Below are positions 32,438 through 40,890 of a stretch of 64,000 nt of DNA, in pieces. This stretch comes from DAOULT01 sp964646625 (lineage in GTDB: Bacteria > Chloroflexota > Anaerolineae > CAZYHC01), in NCBI GenBank assembly GCA_964646625.1, contig CAZYHC010000003.1, forward strand, positions 124,001-188,000. The letters run 5' to 3'. The notes beneath the pieces were generated by a model. That model worked only from the letters and a program-made list of their open reading frames with translations. It was not told where the DNA came from and did not search any database. The number at the start of each line of letters is the position of its first letter. The first letter of the stretch is position 1. The translations under genes and the position numbers were made by a program.

Positions 32438-35400
32438 ATCGCGGCCTTTCAAGTTAGAGCAACGACAAAGTTTCTGATCACTCTCCTGGCCCTTGCGCTG
32501 GCTGGCCTGGCCCAAACCCTGCTTCTCAGGGACAGCCACCCCGGCTATGCCCTGATCCTGTACCCTCTGGCCGGAGCCTTTTTCGTCTACGGCGTCCACC
32601 GGTTTGAAAGAGAAAGGGAGCCGAAGCCGCTGCCGAAAGAGAAGCTATCCAGCCCCCAGGCGCGCGGCACTTCCAAAAGTGCCGTGCACCTTACCAGGTG
32701 GTCGGTGTTTGCAGGTGTCGGCGCGGCGTTTTTAAGCGTGGTGGCCGCTTTCCTTTTCTGGCGAGACATCTCCAGCCTGCCAGGGCTTTGTCTGTGGCTG
32801 GCGAGTTTACTCCTTCTCCTGGCGGCCAGTAGTAACGACTTAAGTCGTTACTACAAAAAGCGCACCTCTGGCAGTAACAAAGCCGCCTGGCCTTGTGCCA
32901 GCGGTTACCTGGAATTTGGTCTGTTGCTGGTCATCATTTTGGGGGGTTGTTTCCTGCGCACTTATGGCCTCGAGGCCATTCCCAATGGCTGCCAGTCCGA
33001 CGAATGCAACAACGGGCTCGACGCCCTCAAATGGCTCAGCGGCGCGCCCTATACCCCCTACGCCGAAACCAACGAGGGACAGGCCACCCTCTTCACCTAC
33101 GGTCTGGCTTTGTTTTTCAAACTCTTCGGGAGCAGCGTGCCGACCATGCGCTTTCTGTCCGCCATGGTCGGGGTTTACACCATCGTCGCTTTCTATTTCC
33201 TGGCCCGTTACCTTTTCGACGTGCGCACCGCCCTGGTGGGCAGCGCTCTGCTGGCCGCCTCCCGCTGGCACATCACCTTCAGCCGCATCATCTACGAGGC
33301 CATTATGGTCCCTCTGTTCGAGATTTTGACTTTCTATTTCCTGTTGAGAGGTTTGCAAGAGGGGCGATGGCGCTACTGGGTCCTGGCCGGCATATCCCTG
33401 GGGCTGGGACTCAACACCTATACCGCCTTTCGGGTGGTGCCCCTGGCGGTCATCGTTTTCTGCCTCTACTGGCTGATAGTACGTCGTCGTTCCCTGGGCC
33501 GTTACCTGACGGGCCTTATCCTCTTCGTCCTCAGCGCGACCATGACCGTCATGCCCCTGGTCATCTACATCCTTCAGCACTTAAGGATCTTCCTTAGACG
33601 CATACGCCACATTTCCATCCAGAGCGACATAGAAGCGGCAGGCAGCCTCTTGCCGCTATGGGACAACGTGCGCAAGTATCTGCTCATGTTCAACTACGAG
33701 GGCGACGCGGGAGCCTTGAATAACCTGCCCCATGCTCCTCTTCTGGATTTCGTGGTGGCTGTTCTCTTCGTTCTGGGCCTGGCTTACGCCCTGTATCGTT
33801 GGCGGCAGCCCAGATATTTCCTGCTCCTGACCTGGTTCGTCGTGGTGCTTCAGGCCGGGGTCTTCTCTATAGCTCACGAAGCACCCTCAGCGCGGCGCAC
33901 CATCGGCCTCATCCCGGTGGTTTACCTGTTGGTCTGCGCCGCCCTCGACGGTCTGGGGAGCATCTTCCAACGCACCTTCCAGAGATGGGGGCAGCGGTCT
34001 CTGGCCCTGGCCCTGGGCGCGGTGACAATCCTGGTCTCTTTTGTAAACTACAACGCTTATTTCAACGTTCAGGCCAGGCATCCGTCGGTGTGGATAGCTT
34101 ACAGCGCCTATGAAGCCGCCATTGGAGAATATATGGCCTCGTTGGGGGAAAATTACCGTGTATATCTGGCTCCTATTTTCTGCGGACACTCGGCCATCGA
34201 GTTTATCGCCCAGCGTCCCTCCTACATTCCCCTCAACCTCTCCCAACATCTACCCCTCAGAGAAGAGGTGGACCGCGATGTGGTCTACGTTCTGGACCAG
34301 ATGAGCGCCCGTCTGAGGCCCGTCTTCGAGAGATGCTATCCAGGAGGGAGGTGGGAGGAGCACCGCGATCCCTTTGGGCGACTGCTCTTTTCCACCTGTA
34401 CGGTCAGTGCCGCCCAGATGGCCGGGGTGCGGGGTCTGATCGGCCGCTACTATCCCAACGACCGCTGGGAAGAACCCGCCGCTTTCGAGCGCCAGGATAA
34501 GGTGTTGGCCTTCGACTGGCGGACGGGCCCTCCGCTCCCACCACCTTTCAGCGTCGAGTGGACGGGCTCCCTGTTCGCGCCCCGCTACGGGCGATACGTC
34601 TTCGAACTGGAGGCCGCGCAAGAAGGGACGCTGATCATCGACGATCGGACGGTGATTGACAACACCACGGGTGCCCGGCAATTTAATGGACAGGGGCCTG
34701 GCACTTTGGAAGAGCCAGGCCCCTTGGGCGAGTGCCTTCTGGCGGGAGGCTTTCACGCCCTGACGGTCACATATAAATATACCGTCCAAGATGGCGGTGG
34801 CCGAATTCGCCTGTTGTGGAGTGGTGCCAACCGGGACAAAGAAGTTATTCCTTCGCAGGCTCTCTATACCCTGCCGGCCCCGGCCAACGGCCTGATGGGC
34901 TATTACTTCCGGGGGGCCGACTGGCAGGGACTGCCAGCCCTCATTCAGATAGATCATTTCATCCTGCCCAACGATCCATTACCAACCCCTTTCAGCATCG
35001 AGTGGCGAGGAGAGATCGAAATCCCCGAGACGGGGCTCTACACTTTCGCCACCTACTCCGACGACGGCTCCTACCTTTACCTAGACGATCAGATGGTGGT
35101 CGATAACGGCGGGTCGCACGGCGCGATCTACCGCGAAGGAGAGCGCGAGTTGACGGCCGGCGCGCACGACCTCGTGGTCCGCTATTTCCAGGCCGGAGGC
35201 TCGCGAGAGATGGAAGTATGGTGGACCCCTCCCGGTGGGGTCAGAGAATTGCTGCCCCAGGAGGTCCTCTATCCCCGGGTAGACGAGTCGGCCCTGGAGA
35301 TTGCCCTCGAAGAGCAAGCACCTGTCCCCCAGGACGTAACCGCTCGTTTCCTGGCGGCCTGGGACGATGCAGGGCTCCAGGAACCGCGCGCGGTGGCCGT

Positions 35401-36127
35401 CGATGGGGAAGGGCGTGTCTACATCGCTGACCTGCAAGCCCCCAGCCTATACGTGTTCGACCAGCAGGGCCATCTTCTGGACCACTGGGGCGATCCTGCC
35501 CTCCAGCAGCCGTTCGATCTGGCCGTTGACACAGATGGAGAGGTGTACGTCCTCGATTCCCTGGCTGGCTCGGTGCTGCGTTTTTCGCCCGGCGGGCAGC
35601 TCAAGGGCGCAATCAAGGGCCGCGTCAGTTTATACAGCCCCAGAGGTCTGACCCTGGACGCCAGGGGAGACCTCTACATCGCCGATACCGGCCACAACCG
35701 GGTGGTGAAACTGTCCGCCCTGGGACATCTGTTATATCAGTTCAGCAGGGCAGGGCTACAGCCGATGGAGATGAACCAGCCCACCGACGTGGCCGTCGAT
35801 GAGGAAGGCTATCTCTACGTGGTCGATACCCTCAACGCCCGAGTGCAGAAATGGTCAGCCGAGGGTTACTTTGCAGGTTACTGGCCTATTCCCCTGGCCG
35901 ACACCTACAACAGCCCGCGCCTTGCTCTGGGGAGCGGGGTGGTCTACGTCACCGACCCGCAAGGGAAACGGGTGCTGACCTATAGTCGGGACGGCCAACC
36001 CCTGGGCCGCTGGGGGGAAGGATATTTCGAGCGGCCCTCCGGCCTCGCCGTGGACGCCGAAGGCTACATCTACGTGACCGACGCCCTTAGCGGTCTGGTG
36101 CAGGTCTTTGCCCCTGTCGCTGAATGA
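32438..36127 (+). CDS. PMT/ArnT-like glycosyltransferase with two PA14 domains and NHL repeats
   Basis: A giant membrane protein of about 1229 residues, paralogous to the gene at 28.6 kb. About twelve spans with IPNGCQSDECNNGLDALKWL in the first loop, then two PA14 modules (LIGRYYPNDRWEEPAAFERQ and LMGYYFRGADWQGLPALIQI), then six NHL repeats (for example PRAVAVDGEGRVYIADLQAP) forming an extracytoplasmic propeller. The frame is open back to the previous stop, and the extra 82 residues (KFLITLLALALAGLAQ, ALILYPLAGAFFVYGV) match the paralogue's N terminus. No ATG, GTG or TTG exists there; ATC at 32438 sits 7 bases after GGAGGTG. The first GTG, at 32684, lies inside a palindromic repeat. Start uncertain; body secure. 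Confidence 0.85.
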   Translation: MAAFQVRATTKFLITLLALALAGLAQTLLLRDSHPGYALILYPLAGAFFVYGVHRFEREREPKPLPKEKLSSPQARGTSKSAVHLTRWSVFAGVGAAFLSVVAAFLFWRDISSLPGLCLWLASLLLLLAASSNDLSRYYKKRTSGSNKAAWPCASGYLEFGLLLVIILGGCFLRTYGLEAIPNGCQSDECNNGLDALKWLSGAPYTPYAETNEGQATLFTYGLALFFKLFGSSVPTMRFLSAMVGVYTIVAFYFLARYLFDVRTALVGSALLAASRWHITFSRIIYEAIMVPLFEILTFYFLLRGLQEGRWRYWVLAGISLGLGLNTYTAFRVVPLAVIVFCLYWLIVRRRSLGRYLTGLILFVLSATMTVMPLVIYILQHLRIFLRRIRHISIQSDIEAAGSLLPLWDNVRKYLLMFNYEGDAGALNNLPHAPLLDFVVAVLFVLGLAYALYRWRQPRYFLLLTWFVVVLQAGVFSIAHEAPSARRTIGLIPVVYLLVCAALDGLGSIFQRTFQRWGQRSLALALGAVTILVSFVNYNAYFNVQARHPSVWIAYSAYEAAIGEYMASLGENYRVYLAPIFCGHSAIEFIAQRPSYIPLNLSQHLPLREEVDRDVVYVLDQMSARLRPVFERCYPGGRWEEHRDPFGRLLFSTCTVSAAQMAGVRGLIGRYYPNDRWEEPAAFERQDKVLAFDWRTGPPLPPPFSVEWTGSLFAPRYGRYVFELEAAQEGTLIIDDRTVIDNTTGARQFNGQGPGTLEEPGPLGECLLAGGFHALTVTYKYTVQDGGGRIRLLWSGANRDKEVIPSQALYTLPAPANGLMGYYFRGADWQGLPALIQIDHFILPNDPLPTPFSIEWRGEIEIPETGLYTFATYSDDGSYLYLDDQMVVDNGGSHGAIYREGERELTAGAHDLVVRYFQAGGSREMEVWWTPPGGVRELLPQEVLYPRVDESALEIALEEQAPVPQDVTARFLAAWDDAGLQEPRAVAVDGEGRVYIADLQAPSLYVFDQQGHLLDHWGDPALQQPFDLAVDTDGEVYVLDSLAGSVLRFSPGGQLKGAIKGRVSLYSPRGLTLDARGDLYIADTGHNRVVKLSALGHLLYQFSRAGLQPMEMNQPTDVAVDEEGYLYVVDTLNARVQKWSAEGYFAGYWPIPLADTYNSPRLALGSGVVYVTDPQGKRVLTYSRDGQPLGRWGEGYFERPSGLAVDAEGYIYVTDALSGLVQVFAPVAE
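32658..32691. repeat. 34-bp palindromic element, family A2, inside a glycosyltransferase gene
   Basis: Arms AGGCGCGCGGCACTT and AAGTGCCGTGCACCT around CCAA. Translated as ARGTSKSAVHL. It contains the first in-frame GTG (32684) of the host gene, so that GTG is a poor start candidate. Confidence 0.8.
32829..32854. repeat. 26-bp perfect palindrome, family B, second copy
   Basis: Identical to 17179-17204, translated again as SNDLSRYY. It lies in the linker between the first spans and the catalytic part of the glycosyltransferase. Confidence 0.9.
32872..32898. repeat. 27-bp dispersed repeat, family C, second copy
   Basis: Identical to 18052-18078. Here read as SNKAAWPC; in the other gene the opposite strand is read. 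Confidence 0.8.
34692..34724. repeat. 33-bp palindromic element, family A, inside the first PA14 domain
   Basis: Arms AGGGGCCTGGCACTT and AAGAGCCAGGCCCCT (one mismatch) around TGG. Translated as GPGTLEEPGPL within a loop between the VIDN strand and the FHALTVTY strand of the PA14 barrel. Confidence 0.88.
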
Positions 36128-36216
36128 TTAGCAGGAGAAGAAACAGAATCGTCATGGTTACAAATGTAGTGGAACTATTATTTTATAAGATATTTGAAAC
36201 GTATTAATACCGAGAC

Positions 36217-36245
36217 TTGCAAAAGGAATAAAGTTTTGCTATAAT
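36217..36245 (+). promoter_or_regulatory. Promoter of the multi-GAF sensor kinase
   Basis: TTGCAA, 17-base spacer, TATAAT with TGc extension, about 85 bases before the GTG start. The surrounding DNA (36150-36260) is AT-rich. Confidence 0.65.
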
Positions 36246-36331
36246 ATTTTAGAACTTATAATCATCTGCCAGTACACTACAAGAGGACTTAACGATACTG
36301 ACCTGACCGAGTGGATTAGGGGGTAAATGAG

Positions 36332-39300
36332 GTGAACGTGTTTGCTTTATCCTCTTTATTGGCTGCTGCGATGGCTACCTTTCTGGGAATCTTTGTCCTC
36401 CATAGAAATCCCAAAAAGGCATTGAACCAGGTTTTCTTTTTGTTCTGCCTATCAGCAGCCTACGCGTCTTTTACCGAATTTGGATACCGTCAGACAGAAG
36501 ACTTTGCTACAGCCTATTTTTGGCTGAGGGCAGGCTTTTTGTGGACCTTTTTAATATCTTTGGAATTGCATTTTGTTCTGCTTTTTGTAGAGAAAACCAG
36601 GCTTCTTGAGAACAAATTAACCTACTTTCTATTATATGGCCCGGCGTTCGCCTTTTCGCTCTTGCACCTGATCAACCTGTTTGGAGTAGAGCCCGTAAAG
36701 GTTTATTGGGGCTGGACATACAGCCAGCCCGAGAATCCAATAGTGGATAGCTTGTTAGGTATTTGGAGTGTGGGGATAGTCTTTTTATCTTTATATTTAT
36801 GCTCGCAATATTACCTGAAGACAACCGAACAGAAGAAGAAACGACAAAGTTGGTATGTATTTCTGGGGTTTTTACTATCTACGATTATGGGTTCCTTTAC
36901 AGAATTGTTACCTTCCTATCTCAGATTCAGTGTGCCAGAATTAACTTCAATTGGCATTGCTTTTGAATGCATTTTCGTGGCCTATGCAATGTGGAAATAC
37001 GAGCTGTTTGCTCTGACTCCGGCAGCCGTAGCAGAAAGTATCGTAGCCACTATGGCAGATACCCTGCTGCTGGTCAGCCCGGAGGGGAAAATAGCGACGG
37101 TTAATCGAGCCACGTTAAGACTCCTTGGATATGAGGGACATGAATTAATCGACCAACCGTTGGAAGTTATCCTGGCGCAGAAAGAGAAAAAATTTCAAGA
37201 AATACATCGCGAGCAATTGGTAACAAACGGTTCTATCACTGACATTGAGACGACCTTTCGAACGAAGGATGCCAGAAAGATCGCGATCTCCCTATCCGGG
37301 TCCATAATACGAGATGAAGATGGTACTGAGCTGGGGACACTTTACGTTGGTCGGGACTTAACCGAGCGCAAGCGGGCGGAGGAGCAAATCGAGCGGCGCA
37401 ACCGCGAACTGATGCTGCTCAACCGGGTCATCGCGGCGGCTGCGTCCACGTTGGAGGTCGAAAAGGTGCTGGAGGTGACGTGCCGCGAGCTGTCGCTGGT
37501 CTTCGACATGCCCCAGGCCGTAGCCGCACTGCTCGACGACGATCGCACGTCGGCCACTGTCGTAGCCGAGCACCTGGCCGAAGGCCGTCTCAGTGCCATA
37601 GGCACCACGATCCCGCTGGGGGACAACCCTGCCGCCCAATATCTCATGGAACGCAAAAAGCCGCTGGCGATAGCCGACGCAGAAAGCGACCTGGTTCTAG
37701 GCCCCGAGCGCGAACTGGTGAAGCGGTATGACACTGCTTCGCTGCTGATCTTGCCGCTGGTGGTGCGTGACGAAGTGGCAGGCGTCATAAGTCTGAGCGC
37801 GGCCGAGCGGCGCGAGTTCAGCGACGAAGAAATGGAACTGGCCGCCAGCGTGGCCGCTGCGGCGGCCCAGGCGCTGGATAACGCCCGCCTGTTCGAAAGC
37901 GAGCAGCAGCAGCGCCAGAGGGCTGAGATGCTGCTGGAGACCAGCGAGGCGGTGGTCTCCACGCTCGACCTGGGCCAGGTGCTGCTGACCCTGGCCCATC
38001 AACTGCTGGACATCAGCGGGTTTCACACCTGCACCATCTCCGAGTGGGAGCGGGAAGCAGGGCAGATCCGTACCCTGGTCGAGCACACGCGTGGCATTTG
38101 GCCCCGCGACGGCGGAGAGATCTATCGGCTGAGCGACTTTCCCACAACCGTGCGAGTCCTGACCAGCGGCGAGCCTGAAGTAGTCCATGCGGGCATGGAC
38201 GACCCGGAGTTAACCTGGATGGGTGAAATAGGCCTGAGGACCTTGCTGCTGTTGCCGCTGCGCGCCGGGGAGGAGACAATCGGCCTGGCCGAGATCGCGA
38301 GCCCCGAAATCGAGCTCGCATCCGACCAGAAAGCCCTGCTGCGCTGCCAGCAAATCCTGCAAGAAGCAGCCGCGTGGCTGCAATCTCCGTTGTGGGCCAA
38401 TTCGGGCGCGGCGCTTCTCGCGCTGGCGAACCGACTGGCCGAGGCAGGCGATGGTTCCTGGTGTACTCTCTCGGTCTGGTGTCAGCCAGAAGGGGAAGCA
38501 CGGACAGTAGCCGAGTACAGCGATTCGATCTGGCCCCCCGGTGAGGGATTGGCCTATCGGCTGGCCGACCATTCGAGTTCGGCTCGCGCCCTGGAAGAGG
38601 GCGCATCCACCATGGCGCGGCTTAACGACCCCCTCACCGACCCTGCTGACCGAGACGAGCTGATCGGATGGGGGGCGCGTATGATGGTCGTTCAACCCCT
38701 CTCCGTCAAGGGAGTGCCTATCGGGCTGGTAGAGCTTTACAACGTCACTGAAGAGCGGCCCATCAGCGACGATGAACTCCGCTTGTGGCGAGCGGTGGCC
38801 GACCAGGCGGCGGCGGCCGTTGAAAACGCCCGTTTGTTCGGAAGCGAGCAGCGTCAGCGCCAGACAGCCGAGACGCTGCTGGAGGCCAGCGCGGCTCTCA
38901 CCTCCACGCTCGACCTGGGCCAGGTGCTGCTGACGCTGGCCGACCAGGTGACGGAGCTCAGCGGGTTCCACAATTGTCTCATCTCCGAATGGGATCGAGA
39001 AGCAGGGCGGACCCGCGTTCTAGCCGAGCATACACGAGCCGTTTGGCCCCGCGACGGTGGAGAGCCCTATCCTCTGAGCGACTTTCCAACCACCGAGCGA
39101 GTTCTGACCACCGGCGAGCCTGAAGTGGTCCGCATCGGCATGGACGACCCGGAGTTAACCTGGATGCTTGAAATGGGCCTGGTGGCCTTGCTGATGTTGC
39201 CGTTGCGGGCCGGGGAGGAGATAATCGGTTTGGCTGAGATCGGGAGCACCGAAATCGAGCTCACATCCGACGAAAAGGCCATGCTGCGCTGCCAGCAAGT

Positions 39301-40453
39301 CCTGCAAGAGGCAGCCTCGTGGCTGAGATCTCCATTGTGGTCCAATTCGGGCGCCGTGCTCCTCGAGCTGGCAGGCCGGCTGGTCGAGGTGGGCGGTGGT
39401 ACATGGTGTTCTCTCTCGGCCTGGTATCAGCCAGAAGGGGAGACGCGTTCAGTGGTCGAATACGGCGATTCGATCTGGCTCCCCGGAGTGGGGCCAGTCC
39501 ATCGGCTGGCCGACTATCCGAGTGAGACCCGCGCAGTGGAAGAGGGCGAATCCACCATCGTGCGGCTTAGCGACCCCACCATCGATCCTAAGAACCGAGG
39601 CGAGTTGGCCGAATGGGGAGCGCGCATGCTGGTTACCCAGCCCATTTCCATCAAAGGGAAGCCCGTTGGGGTGATACAACTTTACGATGTCGCTAAGGAG
39701 CGGATCATCAGCGACGACGAACTTCGCTTGTGGCAGACAATGGCAGACCAGGCAGCCGTTGCCCTGGAGAATGTACGGCTGTACGAAGAGGTGCGGCAGG
39801 AACTGGCCGAGCGCAAGCGGGCGGAGGAGCAGGTCAGGGCCTCGCTCAAAGAGAAAGAGATGCTCCTGAAGGAGATTCACCACCGGGTCAAGAACAATTT
39901 GCAAGTCATCTCCAGTCTGCTCTACCTTCAGTCCGAAAATATCGAGGATGCACCGGCCCTGGAGATGTTTCAGGAAAGCCGCAACCGGGTCAGATCAATG
40001 GCCCTCGTCCACAAAAAACTGTATCGCTCCGGAGACCTGGCGAGGGTGGACTTTGCGGAATATATCCGCGACCTGGCAATGCATTTGTTCCGGTCGTATG
40101 GAGTCAGTTCGAACGTCATCAAACTGAAGATAAACGTTTATGACGTTTCTGTGGGTATAGATACGGCCGTCCCCTGTGGTTTGATTCTCAATGAATTGAT
40201 TTCCAATTCCCTGAAGCACGCCTTTCCAAATAGCAGGGAAGGTGAAATCCACATCGAGCTTCGTTCGGATAGTGACGATGAGGTCACCCTGATCGTCGGG
40301 GATAACGGCATCGGCTTTCCAAAAGATCTGGACTTCAGAAATACAACATCATTGGGCTTACAATTGGTAAACACCTTAACAAATCAGATCGAGGGCACCG
40401 TCGAGCTCGATAGAAGCGGTGGCACGGAAGTCATTATCAGATTTCCGGCTTAG
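36332..40453 (+). CDS. Membrane multi-sensor histidine kinase (7TM, PAS, GAF repeats, HisKA_2)
   Basis: A 1373-residue sensor. Residues about 1-230 hold seven hydrophobic segments, as in the histidine-kinase 7TM N-terminal module. A PAS domain (about 235-345) and a GAF domain (about 360-525) follow. Then a module of about 315 residues, each containing two GAF-like regions, occurs twice in tandem (STLDLGQVLLTLA begins both). The transmitter is HisKA_2 type: EIHHRVKNNLQVISSLLYLQ with phospho-acceptor near His1183, then an ATPase with NELISNSLKHAFP, VGDNGIGFP and a GLQLV box. It autophosphorylates and would pass phosphate to a response regulator, none of which is adjacent. GGGGGT precedes the GTG start. 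The 5' part is AT-richer than the GAF part, so the gene may be a fusion. Confidence 0.93.
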   Translation: MNVFALSSLLAAAMATFLGIFVLHRNPKKALNQVFFLFCLSAAYASFTEFGYRQTEDFATAYFWLRAGFLWTFLISLELHFVLLFVEKTRLLENKLTYFLLYGPAFAFSLLHLINLFGVEPVKVYWGWTYSQPENPIVDSLLGIWSVGIVFLSLYLCSQYYLKTTEQKKKRQSWYVFLGFLLSTIMGSFTELLPSYLRFSVPELTSIGIAFECIFVAYAMWKYELFALTPAAVAESIVATMADTLLLVSPEGKIATVNRATLRLLGYEGHELIDQPLEVILAQKEKKFQEIHREQLVTNGSITDIETTFRTKDARKIAISLSGSIIRDEDGTELGTLYVGRDLTERKRAEEQIERRNRELMLLNRVIAAAASTLEVEKVLEVTCRELSLVFDMPQAVAALLDDDRTSATVVAEHLAEGRLSAIGTTIPLGDNPAAQYLMERKKPLAIADAESDLVLGPERELVKRYDTASLLILPLVVRDEVAGVISLSAAERREFSDEEMELAASVAAAAAQALDNARLFESEQQQRQRAEMLLETSEAVVSTLDLGQVLLTLAHQLLDISGFHTCTISEWEREAGQIRTLVEHTRGIWPRDGGEIYRLSDFPTTVRVLTSGEPEVVHAGMDDPELTWMGEIGLRTLLLLPLRAGEETIGLAEIASPEIELASDQKALLRCQQILQEAAAWLQSPLWANSGAALLALANRLAEAGDGSWCTLSVWCQPEGEARTVAEYSDSIWPPGEGLAYRLADHSSSARALEEGASTMARLNDPLTDPADRDELIGWGARMMVVQPLSVKGVPIGLVELYNVTEERPISDDELRLWRAVADQAAAAVENARLFGSEQRQRQTAETLLEASAALTSTLDLGQVLLTLADQVTELSGFHNCLISEWDREAGRTRVLAEHTRAVWPRDGGEPYPLSDFPTTERVLTTGEPEVVRIGMDDPELTWMLEMGLVALLMLPLRAGEEIIGLAEIGSTEIELTSDEKAMLRCQQVLQEAASWLRSPLWSNSGAVLLELAGRLVEVGGGTWCSLSAWYQPEGETRSVVEYGDSIWLPGVGPVHRLADYPSETRAVEEGESTIVRLSDPTIDPKNRGELAEWGARMLVTQPISIKGKPVGVIQLYDVAKERIISDDELRLWQTMADQAAVALENVRLYEEVRQELAERKRAEEQVRASLKEKEMLLKEIHHRVKNNLQVISSLLYLQSENIEDAPALEMFQESRNRVRSMALVHKKLYRSGDLARVDFAEYIRDLAMHLFRSYGVSSNVIKLKINVYDVSVGIDTAVPCGLILNELISNSLKHAFPNSREGEIHIELRSDSDDEVTLIVGDNGIGFPKDLDFRNTTSLGLQLVNTLTNQIEGTVELDRSGGTEVIIRFPA
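37900..39790 (+). repeat. Internal tandem duplication of a two-GAF module (about 945 bp)
   Basis: The segment from about 37920 to 38865 recurs from about 38866 to 39790 with high protein similarity (WPRDGGE, SDFPTT, GMDDPELTW, GLAEI, ISDDELRLW in both). DNA identity is high enough to see by eye. Confidence 0.85.
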
Positions 40454-40608
40454 AAGCGGCCAGAAAAGAGACGAATAAAATAGCAGGTGAGCGGAGCCTG
40501 GTCGTTACAAAGGAATTTGTGATAGACTTACATGATATTGACTGAACCATCAACACCCTCTGTACAAAAGCAGGAGTGAAGGTTGTTTATCTTTAGATGA
40601 AAGAAAAT

Positions 40609-40637
40609 TTGACAACTCGCTGCGTTTTTGGTATACT
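40609..40637 (+). promoter_or_regulatory. Promoter upstream of the sucCD leader
   Basis: TTGACA, 17-base spacer, TATACT with TGg extension. It is the strongest promoter match in the window. Expected start of transcription near 40644. Confidence 0.75.
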
Positions 40638-40670
40638 ATGCTAGCGAGTTTTAATCAGAGAAAAACAGGC

Positions 40671-40754
40671 ATGACGAAGATGTGGGCCTACGTTCTAGCT
40701 CATTGGGGCGACGGAGAGTCCGTCGCTTTTTTAGCTAATCTGGGAGTGGGGTAG
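40671..40754 (+). CDS. Possible 27-residue leader peptide
   Basis: ATG ACG AAG to TAG, read as MTKMWAYVLAHWGDGESVAF and seven more residues. It spans the terminator hairpin at 40708-40732, so ribosome movement over it could affect termination. There is no strong ribosome site. It could be chance. Confidence 0.25.
   Translation: MTKMWAYVLAHWGDGESVAFLANLGVG
40708..40732 (+). terminator. Rho-independent terminator or attenuator in the sucC leader
   Basis: Perfect 8-bp stem GCGACGGA/TCCGTCGC with a GAG loop followed by six T. It ends about 90 bases after the predicted transcription start and about 160 bases before sucC. Confidence 0.8.
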
Positions 40755-40797
40755 AGCTATGACCATTGTTGTTGAAGCAGGAGAAAAAAGCTACCCC
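40748..40797 (+). other. Long-range hairpin around a 21-codon reading frame
   Basis: GGGGTAGAGCT pairs with AGCTACCCC, enclosing the ATG at 40759. That frame (MTIVVEAGEKSYPLESTVQT, end 40824) faintly resembles the beginning of a ubiquitin-like TGS/ThiS domain, but it is only 21 residues. Confidence 0.35.
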
Positions 40798-40836
40798 TTA
40801 GAGTCCACGGTACAAACAAGCTGAGTTGACAAACTC

Positions 40837-40865
40837 CCCCCTTCCCCGAGAGGTGAGGAAGGGGG
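40837..40865 (+). other. GC-rich hairpin just before the sucC ribosome site
   Basis: Perfect 9-bp stem CCCCCTTCC/GGAAGGGGG with an 11-base loop. No T-run follows, so it is not a terminator. It ends 25 bases before the GTG start and may influence translation or RNA stability. Confidence 0.6.
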
Positions 40866-40890
40866 TTCATTCTGGGAGGGGAGGGGACAG

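Larger units (their letters stand above)
40454..40890 (+). promoter_or_regulatory. 437-bp structured leader region before sucCD
   Basis: Contains a strong promoter, an early rho-independent terminator, two short reading frames and two further hairpins before the sucC ribosome site (each listed separately). The arrangement suggests attenuation or a short independent RNA. I cannot match it to a known riboswitch. Confidence 0.5.

Noticed and set aside
40644..40732. preQ1 or other known riboswitch before sucC
   Set aside because: A GTTCTAGCT string recalls preQ1-I, but the required AGAGG stem and A-rich tail are missing, and sucCD is not a queuosine gene.
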